A stretch of DNA of 64,000 nucleotides, from NCBI RefSeq assembly GCF_006717075.1, contig NZ_VFQC01000001.1, positions 1,845,501-1,909,500 of the forward strand. Reading direction: 5' to 3'. The translations under genes were made by a program, and so were the position numbers. This DNA is from Haloactinospora alba. Lineage in GTDB: Bacteria; Actinomycetota; Actinomycetes; Streptosporangiales; Streptosporangiaceae. Shown here piece after piece: positions 56,318 to 64,000 of the stretch. Within the stretch, counting starts at the first letter, position 1; every line of letters begins with the position of its first letter. The notes beneath the pieces are model-generated. The model saw only the letters and a program-made list of their open reading frames with translations. It was not told where the DNA came from and did no database searches.

Positions 56318-57013
56318 CTATGCTTCGTTCCGCTCGGAGACGAGACGCGCCAGCCACGCCATGTCGATACCGGTGAGATCGTCGACGAGGGTGAGTCCCG
56401 GCGCGGGGTCGAGATCCGCTTGCGTCGCCACGGCCACGGTGGCGCACCCGGCGGCCAGTGCGGAGGCCACCCCCACCGGGGAGTCCTCGAACGCCACGCA
56501 CCGGGCGGGGTCTGCTCCCAGAGCACGGGCAGCAGCGCGGTAGGGCTCGGGGTGGGGCTTGTTCTCGCGCACCTCGTCGCCCGCCAGGGTGACGTCGAAA
56601 CGGTCGATGCCGATGCTGGTGATCGCTTTCTCCAGCAACGCCCGCTCCGTGGAGGTGACGAGAGCCGAGGGCACCGGGGACGCCGCCACCAGCGCCACCA
56701 GTTCCGAGGCGCCGGTTCTGGGATCGGTGCCCTCAGCCAGCAGGCGGACGAACACGGCGTGCAGCCGGCCCGTGATCTCGCTATGGGACAGCCGTGTACC
56801 GGTGAGATCAGCGATGTAGGCGGCCACTGCCTCCGCTGCCCCACCGATGTTTCGCTGGTGGTCGACCTCGGACCACTGCCCACCGAGTTCGGCGACAGCC
56901 TCGGCCTCCGCCCGGTGCCACAACCCCTCACTGTCGATCAGGGTGCCGTCCATGTCGAACAGGACGGCCTGCGGCAGGGCAGCGGGACTGTCGCCGAACT
57001 CGACCGGTGTCAT
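56318..57013 (-). CDS. HAD-superfamily hydrolase (beta-phosphoglucomutase-like phosphatase)
   Basis: A 231-residue HAD enzyme with motif I AVLFDMDGTLIDSE, motif II ALVTSTERAL, the lysine in ENKPHPEPYRAAARAL, and motif IV CVAFEDSPVGVASA. The alpha-helical cap between residues 30 and 95 is that of subfamily I. The substrate is unknown. Its ATG overlaps the metH stop (ATGA), so it is translated after metH in one operon. Confidence 0.93.
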   Translation of the reverse strand: MTPVEFGDSPAALPQAVLFDMDGTLIDSEGLWHRAEAEAVAELGGQWSEVDHQRNIGGAAEAVAAYIADLTGTRLSHSEITGRLHAVFVRLLAEGTDPRTGASELVALVAASPVPSALVTSTERALLEKAITSIGIDRFDVTLAGDEVRENKPHPEPYRAAARALGADPARCVAFEDSPVGVASALAAGCATVAVATQADLDPAPGLTLVDDLTGIDMAWLARLVSERNEA

Positions 57014-60000
57014 GCGTTGAAGTACTTCGCTTCCGGGTGGTGGACCACGATGGCGTCCGTCGCCTGTTCCGGGACGAGCTGGAACTCCTCGGAGAGGGTG
57101 ACGCCGACACGGTCGGGCTGGAGCAGCCCCGTGATCTTGGCCCGGTCCTCGAGGTTGGGGCAGGCCCCGTACCCGAGGGAGAACCTCGCTCCGCGGTACC
57201 CCAGCTTGAAGAAGGAGTCCAGCTCCTCGGGGTCCTCGTTCCGGTAGCCCAGTTCGTCACGGATCCGGGTGTGCCAGTACTCCGCGAGCGCCTCGGTGAG
57301 CTGCACGGACAGTCCGTGCAGCTCCAGGTAGTCACGGTAGGCGTTCTTCTCGAAGAGCTCCTGGGTGGCCTGGCTGATGGCCGAGCCGACTGTGACGACC
57401 TGGAAGGAGACGACGTCGAGCTCACCGGACTCCTTGGGACGCCAGTAGTCGGAGAGGCACAGGTGCCGGTCGCGACGCTGACGGGGGAAGGTGAAGCGGG
57501 TGCGCTCGCTCTTCCCGTCCTCGTCCAGCACCACCAGGTCGTCGCCCTCGCTGTAGCACGGGAAGTGGCCGTAGACCACGGCGGCTTCCAGCAGCCCCTC
57601 CGTCTGCAGCTTGTCCAGCCACATCCGCATACGCGGCCGGCCCTCGTTCTCGGCCAGCTCCTCGTAACTGGGACCGCTGTCGCTGCGGGAGCCCTTCAGG
57701 CCCCACTGCCCCATGAAGGTCGCGCGCTCGTCCAGGAACGCGGCGTAGTCGGCAAGCGGGATCCCCTTGCTGATGCGGTCGCCCCAGAACGGCGGCTCGG
57801 GAACCCAGTTGTCGGTGGCGACGTCGCTGCGGGCCGGCATGTCCTCCGGCGCCGTCACGTCGAGCTGGGCCTTGGACTTGACCTTGCGCTTGCGCAGCGG
57901 GGGAAGCTCGGCTCCCTCCTCGCCCCGCTTGTAGGCCATGAACTGGTCCATCAGGCTGAGGCCCTCGAAGGCGTCCTTGGCGTAGCGCACCTCACCCTCG
58001 AATATGTCCGAGAGGTCCTCCTCCACGAAGGACCGGGTGAGCGCCGCGCCGCCCAGCAGCACGGGGTACTTCTCGGAGATCCCGCGGGAGTTCATCTCCT
58101 CCAGGTTCTCCTTCATGATCACCGTGGACTTCACCAGCAGGCCGGACATGCCGATGATGTCGGCCTTGTGCTCCTCGGCGGTCTCCAGGATGGTCGACAC
58201 CGGCTGTTTGATGCCGATGTTGACGACGTCGTAGCCGTTGTTGGAGATGATGATGTCGACCAGGTTCTTGCCGATGTCGTGGACGTCACCCTTGACGGTG
58301 GCGAGCAGGAGACGGCCCTTGCCCGCGTCGTCCTCCGCCTTCTCCATGTGCGGTTCGAGGTGGGCCACGGCGGACTTCATCACCTCGGCCGACTTCAGCA
58401 CGAACGGCAGCTGCATCTCCCCGGAGCCGAACAGGTCACCGACGACCTTCATCCCGGCCAGGAGGTGCTCGTTGACGATCTCCAGCGCCTTCTTCTCGTT
58501 CAGCGCCTCGTCGAGGTCGTCCTCCATACCGTTCATCTCGCCGTCGACGATGCGCTTCTCCAGCCGGTCCCACAGGGACAGCTGCGCCAGCTCCTCGGCT
58601 CGGGAGGCCTTCATCGCCTGGGCGTCGACACCGTCGAACAGTTCCAGGAACTTCTGCAGCGGGTCGTAGTCCTCGGTGCGCCGGTTGTAGATCATGTCGA
58701 GGGCGACCTGGCGCTGCTCGTCCGGGATCTGGTTCATCGGCAGGATCTTGGAGGCGTGGACGATCGCCGAGTCCAGACCCGCCTGGACCGCCTCGTGCAG
58801 GAACACCGAGTTCAGCACGATGCGCGCGGCCGGGTTCAGACCGAACGAGAGGTTCGACAGACCCAGGGTGGTCTGGACGTCCGGGTAACGCCGCTTGATC
58901 TCGGTGATGGCCTCGAGCGTCTCCAGACCGTCGCGCCGCGTCTCGTCCTGGCCGGTGGCGATGGGGAACGTCAACGCGTCGATGATGATGTCCTCGACGC
59001 GCATCCCCCACTTGGTGGCCAGCTCCTCGATGAGCCGGACCGCGACCTTGACCTTCCAGTCCTTGGTACGGGCCTGGCCGTCCTCGTCGATGGTCAGGCC
59101 GACGACGGAGGCACCGTGCTCCTTGACCATCGGCATCAGCCGGTTGATCTTGGAGTCGGGGCCGTCGCCGTCCTCGTAGTTGACCGAGTTGATCATGGCG
59201 CGGCCGCCGACGTACTCCAGGCCGGCCTCGATCACCGCCGGCTCGGTGGAGTCCAGCATCAGCGGCAGTGTGGACTCCGTCGCCAGCCGGGAGGCGAGTT
59301 CGCGCATGTCCTGCGCGCCGTCCCGGCCGACGTAGTCGACGTTGAGGTCGAGCATATGCGCGCCGTCCCGGATCTGGTCGCGCGCGATCTCGATGCAGTC
59401 GGCGTAGCGTTCCTCGACCATCGCCTCGCGGAACTTCTTGGAACCGTTGGCGTTGGTCCGCTCACCGATGGCCATGTAGCTGGCGTCCTGGCGGAAGGGC
59501 ACGCTCTGATAAAGGGATGCGGCCGACGCCGGGCTGGAGGCGTTACGGGTCTTGACGCCGCGGCCGCCGACCCGCTCGACAACCTGCCGCAGGTGTTCGG
59601 GGGTGGTGCCACAGCAGCCACCAGCCATGGACAGCCCGAACTCGCCGGTGAAGGAGTCGTGGGCGTCGGCCAGTTCACTGGGCTGGAGGGGGTAGACGGC
59701 GCCCTCGGCACCCAGTTCCGGCAGACCGGCGTTGGGCATGCAGGAGATCGGCACCCGCGCGTGCTGGGAAAGGTAACGCAGGTGCTCGCTCATCTCGGCG
59801 GGACCGGTAGCGCAGTTGATACCGATCATGTCGACGCCGAGCGGTTCCAGCGCGGTCAGCGCCGCACCGATCTCGGAGCCGAGCAGCATTGTTCCGGTTG
59901 TTTCGATCGTCACCTGCGCGATGACGGGGATGTTCGAGCCGGTAGCGCGGCGGGCGCGCATAGCGGCGATGACAGCGGCCTTGGTTTGCAGTAGGTCCTG

Positions 60001-60486
60001 GCTGGTTTCCACCAGGATCGCGTCGGCCCCACCCTCGATGAGGCCGATATGGCATTTCTCGTAGTAGTCGCGAAGTTGTGCGAAGGGGGCGTGTCCGAGC
60101 GTGGGCAGCTTGGTGCCCGGCCCGGCCGCGCCCAGAACGTAACGGGGATGGTCGGGTGTTGAGTACTCCTCGGCGACCTCGCGGGCCAGCCGTGCCCCGG
60201 ACTCGGCGAGTTCGTAGGTGCGCTCGACGATGTCGTACTCGCCGAGGTTCCCAAAGTTCGCGCCGAACGTATTTGTCTCAACACAATCAGAACCGATTTC
60301 GAAGAAGCTCGCGTGAGTGGAGCGAACGACGTCGGGACGTGTGATGTTGAGGATCTCGTTACAGCCTTCGTGCCCCTCGAAGTCGTCGAGGTCGAGATCA
60401 TGGGCTTGGAGCATGGTGCCCATCGCGCCATCGGCAACGAGGACGCGTTGAGCAAGGGCTTCCCTGAAGGAGAGTCGAGAACTCAT
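57010..60486 (-). CDS. metH: Cobalamin-dependent methionine synthase MetH
   Basis: A 1158-residue four-domain enzyme that methylates homocysteine. Domain 1 (about 1-320) has ADGAMGTML and the zinc cysteines in GINCATGP and GGCCGTTPEH. The folate domain (about 340-600) has AIGERTNANGSKKFREAM. The B12 domain (about 640-880) has the cobalamin ligand motif GDVHDIGKN. The C-terminal reactivation domain ends with YRGARFSLGYGACPNLEDR. The ATG at 60486 gives MSSRLSFREAL; a longer frame to 60528 adds an unlikely N-terminus. TACAGT lies 8 nt upstream of the ATG, and no B12 riboswitch is seen. Confidence 0.97.
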   Translation of the reverse strand: MSSRLSFREALAQRVLVADGAMGTMLQAHDLDLDDFEGHEGCNEILNITRPDVVRSTHASFFEIGSDCVETNTFGANFGNLGEYDIVERTYELAESGARLAREVAEEYSTPDHPRYVLGAAGPGTKLPTLGHAPFAQLRDYYEKCHIGLIEGGADAILVETSQDLLQTKAAVIAAMRARRATGSNIPVIAQVTIETTGTMLLGSEIGAALTALEPLGVDMIGINCATGPAEMSEHLRYLSQHARVPISCMPNAGLPELGAEGAVYPLQPSELADAHDSFTGEFGLSMAGGCCGTTPEHLRQVVERVGGRGVKTRNASSPASAASLYQSVPFRQDASYMAIGERTNANGSKKFREAMVEERYADCIEIARDQIRDGAHMLDLNVDYVGRDGAQDMRELASRLATESTLPLMLDSTEPAVIEAGLEYVGGRAMINSVNYEDGDGPDSKINRLMPMVKEHGASVVGLTIDEDGQARTKDWKVKVAVRLIEELATKWGMRVEDIIIDALTFPIATGQDETRRDGLETLEAITEIKRRYPDVQTTLGLSNLSFGLNPAARIVLNSVFLHEAVQAGLDSAIVHASKILPMNQIPDEQRQVALDMIYNRRTEDYDPLQKFLELFDGVDAQAMKASRAEELAQLSLWDRLEKRIVDGEMNGMEDDLDEALNEKKALEIVNEHLLAGMKVVGDLFGSGEMQLPFVLKSAEVMKSAVAHLEPHMEKAEDDAGKGRLLLATVKGDVHDIGKNLVDIIISNNGYDVVNIGIKQPVSTILETAEEHKADIIGMSGLLVKSTVIMKENLEEMNSRGISEKYPVLLGGAALTRSFVEEDLSDIFEGEVRYAKDAFEGLSLMDQFMAYKRGEEGAELPPLRKRKVKSKAQLDVTAPEDMPARSDVATDNWVPEPPFWGDRISKGIPLADYAAFLDERATFMGQWGLKGSRSDSGPSYEELAENEGRPRMRMWLDKLQTEGLLEAAVVYGHFPCYSEGDDLVVLDEDGKSERTRFTFPRQRRDRHLCLSDYWRPKESGELDVVSFQVVTVGSAISQATQELFEKNAYRDYLELHGLSVQLTEALAEYWHTRIRDELGYRNEDPEELDSFFKLGYRGARFSLGYGACPNLEDRAKITGLLQPDRVGVTLSEEFQLVPEQATDAIVVHHPEAKYFNA

Positions 60487-60829
60487 GACCCTTAACTGTA
60501 GTGCCAGCGGTACCTCGACCTCTGGCATGGGGGTGCCTCAGTGCTGTTATTCGCAGGTCACACGCCCGGCTGCCGGTAGGGAATGCCATCGCACCGGTCC
60601 GCTGTTGGCCTTTGGGGGACGATACCGCACGGCGTTACTTCCCTGCCTTCGCGCCCCATAGGGTGGGGACGGTCCGGTTCACAGGCGCCTCGGGGCCCGG
60701 CGGTTCGCTATCGCCGTGGCCGTTGGGCGTGGTAGAGCTGGACAGCGCGTCCGCGTACGCGTCCCGTGTCAGTTGGAACCGACCGGGTTTCCCCGAGTAG
60801 CCGGGCCCGGTCAAGTAAGGAGGCGGCCC
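60487..60829. other. Divergent region between metH and the PAC2 gene
   Basis: 343 bases without a gene. It carries the metH -10-like box TACAGT (60495-60500), the TGCCAG/CTGGCA inverted repeat, and the PAC2 ribosome site. I searched by eye for cobalamin and SAM riboswitch cores and found none. Confidence 0.5.
60502..60527. repeat. Inverted repeat at the metH promoter
   Basis: TGCCAG, 14 nt, CTGGCA, immediately upstream of the TACAGT box of metH. The arms are short, but the position over the -35 region suits a repressor site. Confidence 0.35.
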
Positions 60830-61675
60830 GTGCCTGAGCTCGACAGCGTCGGTGAGCTCGTCGAGCCCGTCATGGTGGCCGCGTTCGAGGGCTGGAACGA
60901 TGCCGGCGAGGCTGCCAGCTCGGTGATCGAGCATCTGGCCTCCGTCTGGAACGCCAACGAGCTCCTCTCGTTGGAGTCGGACGACTACTACGACTTCCAG
61001 GTCTCGCGCCCGCGGACGACGGTGACCAACGGGGAGAACCAAGGTATTACCTGGCCCACCACCCGGGTTTCGATCGCCCATCCCGCGAACGGGAACAGTG
61101 ACATTGTTCTCGTCAGCGGGGCCGAGCCGAACATGCGGTGGCGAGGGTTCGCGAGTGACCTGCTGTCGGTGGCCCGCGAACTGGGAGTGCGGCGCATCAT
61201 CCTGGTGGGGTCACTCCTCGCCGACACCCCCCACACCCGTCCCGTTCCGGTGACCAGCGTCGCTTCCCCGGTGGAGCTGGGACAGTCGCTGAACCTCGAG
61301 CCCACCGGATACGACGGACCCACGGGAATCGTCGGGGTACTGCACGACGTCTTCGCCGCCGCCGGGATCGAGGCCGTGTCGCTGTGGTCCGCGGTCCCGC
61401 ACTACGTCGCCCAGCCGCCCTGCCCCAAGGGGACGTTGGCACTGCTGCGCCGCGTCGAGGACATCCTCGACATCCGGATCCCACTGGGGGACCTCTCGGA
61501 GGAGGCTCGCGCCTGGGAACACGGTGTCGACGAGTTGGCCTCCGAGGACGACGACATCGCCGGTTACGTCCGGAGTCTGGAAGAGGCCAAGGACGCTGCG
61601 GAGCTCCCCGAGGCCAGCGGTGAGGCGATCGCCCGGGAGTTCGAGCGCTACCTGAAACGCCGCGGCCGGGGCTGA
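60830..61675 (+). CDS. PAC2-family protein
   Basis: A 281-residue protein with the PAC2 pattern: MVAAFEGWNDAGEAASSVIE, LLSLESDDYYDFQVSRP, GAEPNMRWRGFA, GVRRIILVGSLLADTPHTRP and WSAVPHYVAQPPCPKGTLAL. PAC2 proteins are named after a eukaryotic proteasome assembly chaperone; the bacterial ones are uncharacterised. The GTG at 60830 has AAGGAGG 6 nt upstream. It occurs in a genome with a 20S proteasome but about 50 kb from that locus. Confidence 0.9.
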   Translation: MPELDSVGELVEPVMVAAFEGWNDAGEAASSVIEHLASVWNANELLSLESDDYYDFQVSRPRTTVTNGENQGITWPTTRVSIAHPANGNSDIVLVSGAEPNMRWRGFASDLLSVARELGVRRIILVGSLLADTPHTRPVPVTSVASPVELGQSLNLEPTGYDGPTGIVGVLHDVFAAAGIEAVSLWSAVPHYVAQPPCPKGTLALLRRVEDILDIRIPLGDLSEEARAWEHGVDELASEDDDIAGYVRSLEEAKDAAELPEASGEAIAREFERYLKRRGRG

Positions 61676-61722
61676 GCCTCCGCAGACGGTCCTTCTCGCG
61701 TAGCCGGTGTGCTCCCTCGCCG

Positions 61723-62160
61723 TCAGTGGGACAGCTCGACCGTCTCACCAGTGGCCGTGATCGCGGCCCAGGCCGCGGCGATGCGTGCCAGTCCACGGCG
61801 CAGCTCACTCACGACAGCCGGGCAGAGCACCGCTGAAGGGTCGTCGGTTCCGTCCTCAGCGGGCTCCATCCGGGCAGTCATCCGCAGCCCGTCCAGTACT
61901 CGTTGCCCCTGGGCGATGGCATCAGTGTCGGCCGCTCCTCCCTGTGCGCGAAGCAGGCAGGCGCGCATGCCGTCCCGGAGCGCGATGGCCTCGTCGAACT
62001 CCGCGTGGGTGATGGCTACGGGGTCGTCCCCGACCAAGTGGTGCTGGCGCAGGAACCGCGCGAGATCCGAACGACTGGTGAGTGAGTCGCCGCTGGTGGT
62101 GAAATCGTGGATGATGCCAGCGGCGGTGCTGGGGGTTGTGCCAAGAGCCATGTCCACCAT
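61723..62160 (-). CDS. ABATE-domain protein without CGNR zinc finger
   Basis: About 145 residues. The N-terminal part (AAGIIHDFTTSGDSLTSRSD, LARFLRQHH, then FDEAIALRDGMRACL) matches the ABATE domain of CGNR-type stress regulators. The protein ends shortly after (AWAAITATGETVELSH) and lacks the C-terminal CGNR zinc-finger DNA-binding motif, so a transcription-factor role is doubtful. The start is uncertain among 62187 (GTG), 62160 and 62151. It lies directly downstream of mshC in the same direction. Confidence 0.72.
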   Translation of the reverse strand: MVDMALGTTPSTAAGIIHDFTTSGDSLTSRSDLARFLRQHHLVGDDPVAITHAEFDEAIALRDGMRACLLRAQGGAADTDAIAQGQRVLDGLRMTARMEPAEDGTDDPSAVLCPAVVSELRRGLARIAAAWAAITATGETVELSH

Positions 62161-62214
62161 TTCACCATGCCCTGTTACCCGTATCACCGAACCAGCGGCG
62201 CAGGGGCCGCGGGA

Positions 62215-63444
62215 TTACAGGCGCACGCCGAGGAGCGCCGCCGCGGTGTCGCGCACCAGCGCGGGCGACTCGGAGTCGTCGCCGGAGCCGTCGGCCAGCG
62301 CGGCGTCGGCCCACGTGTCGATCTCGGAGACCGCGGCCGCGGTGTCGAGGTCGTTGGCCAGCGCGGCACGCACCCGCCCGAGCACTGGCATCGCGTCCGG
62401 CCCCGCCGCCAGCGCGGTGGCGGCGCGCCAACGCCGCAGACGGTTCGCGGACTCGTCCAGCCCCGTGGCGGTCCAGCTCCACGGAGTGCGGTAGTGGTGG
62501 TTCAGCATCGCGAGGCGGATCGCGTCCGGTTCGGCGCCCTCGGCACGAAGCTGCGAGACGAACACCATGTTTCCCTGGGACTTCGACATCTTCTCGCCGT
62601 CGAGCCCAACCATCCCGACGTGGGCGTAGTGCTGGGCCTGACCGCTGCCGGTCGCGCTTCGCGTCTCCGCCGCCCCCATCTCGTGGTGGGGGAAGACCAG
62701 GTCCGTTCCCCCGCCGTTCAGGTCGAAGCCGACCCCGAGTTCGTGCAGTGAGATGGCGCTGCACTCCACGTGCCATCCGGGGCGCCCCCGACCGAGCACG
62801 GTGCTCCACGCGGGTTCGTTCGGACGTTCGGCCCGCCACAACAGCCAGTCCAGCGGATCCTTCTTGCCCGGACGCTGCGGGTCACCGCCGCGTTCGGCGA
62901 ACAGGCGCAGCATCTCCTCCCTGCTGTAGCCACTGATCTCCCCGAAGTACGGTGCGGCCTCGGCGGCGAAGTAGATGTCACCGTCGAGTTCGTAGGCAGC
63001 CCCGCTCTCCTGGATCCTGCTGACGAACTCCGCGATGAGGTCGACGGAGTCCACGACCGAAACGTAGGCGCGCGGGGGGCGGACCCCGAGTGCCGTCATG
63101 TCGTCCCGGAAGACCTGGATCTCACGTTCGGCCAGTTCGCGCCAGTCCTCTCCGTTGGCCCGGGCGCGCTCCAGCAGGGGATCGTCGATGTCGGTTACGT
63201 TCTGCACGTAGTCCACATCGTGTCCCGCGTCCCGCCACACCCGCTCGACCATGTCGAACGTGAGGTACGTGAACGCGTGGCCGAGGTGCGCCGCGTCGTA
63301 GGGGGTGATGCCGCACACGTACATCCGTGCCGTCGGGCCGGGGCCCGTCTCGCGCACTGTGTCGGTAACGGTGTCGTACAGGCGGAGCGGCCCGCCGGTT
63401 CCCGGCAGGCGAACGATGTCCTCAGGCACAGACCATGAACGCAT
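62215..63444 (-). CDS. mshC: Cysteine--1-D-myo-inosityl glucosamine ligase MshC
   Basis: Adds cysteine to GlcN-inositol in mycothiol synthesis, the actinobacterial substitute for glutathione. The 409-residue protein is a class I synthetase paralogue of CysS. MYVCGITPYDAAHLGHAFTY has the MshC-type GITPYD (CysS has GPTVYD), and the KMSKSQGN loop and zinc region (Cys43, GWHVECSAIS, HHEMGAAE) are intact. The ATG at 63444 has TAGTCT 7 nt upstream and only a weak GGAAG. It leads a possible two-gene operon with the ABATE protein. Confidence 0.96.
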   Translation of the reverse strand: MRSWSVPEDIVRLPGTGGPLRLYDTVTDTVRETGPGPTARMYVCGITPYDAAHLGHAFTYLTFDMVERVWRDAGHDVDYVQNVTDIDDPLLERARANGEDWRELAEREIQVFRDDMTALGVRPPRAYVSVVDSVDLIAEFVSRIQESGAAYELDGDIYFAAEAAPYFGEISGYSREEMLRLFAERGGDPQRPGKKDPLDWLLWRAERPNEPAWSTVLGRGRPGWHVECSAISLHELGVGFDLNGGGTDLVFPHHEMGAAETRSATGSGQAQHYAHVGMVGLDGEKMSKSQGNMVFVSQLRAEGAEPDAIRLAMLNHHYRTPWSWTATGLDESANRLRRWRAATALAAGPDAMPVLGRVRAALANDLDTAAAVSEIDTWADAALADGSGDDSESPALVRDTAAALLGVRL

Positions 63445-63451
63445 GCTTCCG

Positions 63452-63457
63452 AGACTA
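63452..63457 (-). promoter_or_regulatory. Candidate -10 box of mshC
   Basis: TAGTCT on the minus strand, 7 nt (CGGAAGC) before the mshC ATG, consistent with a leaderless start; GGAAG in the spacer leaves weak ribosome-site initiation possible. Confidence 0.4.
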
Positions 63458-63618
63458 TCCGGCCATCCCGGAACAGAATGCTCACACCGGGGTGCGGCGA
63501 CGAGATCAATCCCCTAGTGCAACCGGGAATGCGACACGTCCGGCCCGAGCTGCCGCACTCCGCGCGGCGCGCCGCAGCGACGCACCGCCCCGCCCTCCTC
63601 CGACCAGCACGGTGCTTG

Positions 63619-63870
63619 TCAGAACCGTCCCGCGCTCCCACGGTAGGTGTGGAGTATGGCGCCGGCTCCGAGCAGGGTCCCCGCGGCGCACAGCAGCGCG
63701 AGGACGCTGTTCCCGGACTCCCAGTGCGCCATCGTCGCGGAGAAGGCCACCACGTACAACAACCAGTAGGCGGGGCGCTCCCCCACGTACCGCCGGTACG
63801 TCAGGGGGAGGGCTTCTTCCGCCGTGCCGGTACCCCCGCGTTTCTCCCGGGAAGAGCGTCGAACCATCAC
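63619..63870 (-). CDS. Hypothetical small membrane protein, 83 aa
   Basis: A basic N-terminus (MMVRRSSREKRGG), then RRYVGERPAYWLLYVVAFSA and a second hydrophobic segment, VLALLCAAGTLLGAGAIL, giving two predicted membrane helices. No family is recognised. Two overlapping starts exist (GTG 63870, ATG 63867), neither with a good ribosome site. It lies upstream of mshC on the same strand. Confidence 0.55.
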   Translation of the reverse strand: MMVRRSSREKRGGTGTAEEALPLTYRRYVGERPAYWLLYVVAFSATMAHWESGNSVLALLCAAGTLLGAGAILHTYRGSAGRF

Positions 63871-63924
63871 GTGCCGTGGGACGCCGTGCGCCCTGCCCGG
63901 GTTTACCCGCCTCCCTGGGCCCGG

Positions 63925-64000
63925 TCAGTGCACGATACGCCAGGCCTCCGGATCCCCGGGCGAGTCGGTGAAGGCGTACCGGAGCACGTCTGGTGCGCAG
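63925..64000 (-). CDS. C-terminal end of a gene entering from the right edge
   Basis: A minus-strand frame open to the window edge ends at the stop codon 63925-63927 and encodes CAPDVLRYAFTDSPGDPEAW then RIVH. The composition looks coding and the stop is followed by a normal gap to the next gene. Only about 24 residues are visible, too few to name. Confidence 0.45.
   Translation of the reverse strand, partial: CAPDVLRYAFTDSPGDPEAWRIVH

Noticed and set aside
53522-57247. A plus-strand 1241-codon open frame across the opp/HAD/metH region
   Set aside because: It is the shadow of minus-strand genes (membrane protein, OppA, HAD, MetH end) with clear motifs and ribosome sites. The composition is Val/Leu/Gly/Arg-rich with no domain.
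57007-59994. A plus-strand 995-codon open frame opposite metH
   Set aside because: Antisense shadow of MetH, whose folate, B12 and activation-domain motifs are all intact on the minus strand.
60478-60494. GGTCATGAG at the metH start, reminiscent of the SAM-IV riboswitch core
   Set aside because: Only the short string matches. The following conserved segments are absent and the sequence continues as the metH coding region.

Overview
The window is a high-GC chromosome segment from an actinomycete. It encodes a complete Pup-proteasome system, the mycothiol enzyme MshC, classical menaquinone genes, a GarA-type FHA protein and many GTG starts. Gene content and protein style point to the Nocardiopsaceae (Nocardiopsis, Thermobifida, Streptomonospora); that family assignment is inference. 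No rRNA, tRNA, CRISPR array, phage, transposase or plasmid function is visible. The segment reads as core chromosome, with two palindromic repeat elements in divergent promoter regions.

Layout. 1-9.7 kb (minus): Pup-proteasome locus in the order arc, dop, pup, prcB, prcA, pafA, an FKBP lipoprotein and the start of pafB. 9.9-17.9 kb: trmI, diverging from polyphosphate glucokinase; two small hypothetical genes; a site-2 protease diverging from a RecB-type nuclease; an orphan NarL-type regulator; thrE coupled to endonuclease V. 18-20.3 kb: DUF5999, an alpha/beta hydrolase and a TPR protein. 20.6-26.1 kb (minus): gcvP under a glycine riboswitch, MerR, a DUF151 nuclease and garA. This is the mycobacterial gcvH-garA-merR-Rv1829-merR-gcvB block with gcvH and one merR missing. 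26.1-27.1 kb: the longest gene-free stretch. 27.1-33.7 kb: a fused mannose-1-P guanylyltransferase/mutase, a CDP-alcohol phosphatidyltransferase, and a tightly overlapped cstA / CC-terminal protein / ArsA-ATPase operon. 34-39.6 kb: a hypothetical gene, thyX, a uronate-dehydrogenase-like gene, fused anthranilate synthase trpEG with a short upstream leader ORF, and DUF952. 39.7-45.1 kb: menD, menC and menB, divergent from menE. 45.4-48.7 kb: a primary-type sigma factor preceded by overlapping promoter signals, then GntR, a hypothetical gene and TetR. 48.8-56 kb (minus): oligopeptide ABC transporter (fused ATPase, OppB, OppC, OppA) with a shared operator-like motif at both promoters. 56.3-64 kb: HAD phosphatase overlapping metH; a PAC2 protein; an ABATE-only protein next to mshC; two edge genes.

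Several genes that lack a Shine-Dalgarno sequence (dop, the uronate-dehydrogenase-like gene, mshC, tetR, the trp leader ORF and perhaps menC) have a TANNNT or similar box 6-7 nt before the start codon. This is the signature of leaderless mRNAs. No wholly new multi-gene system is evident. The most unusual items are the cstA/CC-star/ArsA operon, the catalytically degraded mutase half of the ManC-like fusion, the related palindromic elements at 33.8 and 43.8 kb, the paired opp operators, and the stress-sigma-type promoter in front of the sigma-factor gene.
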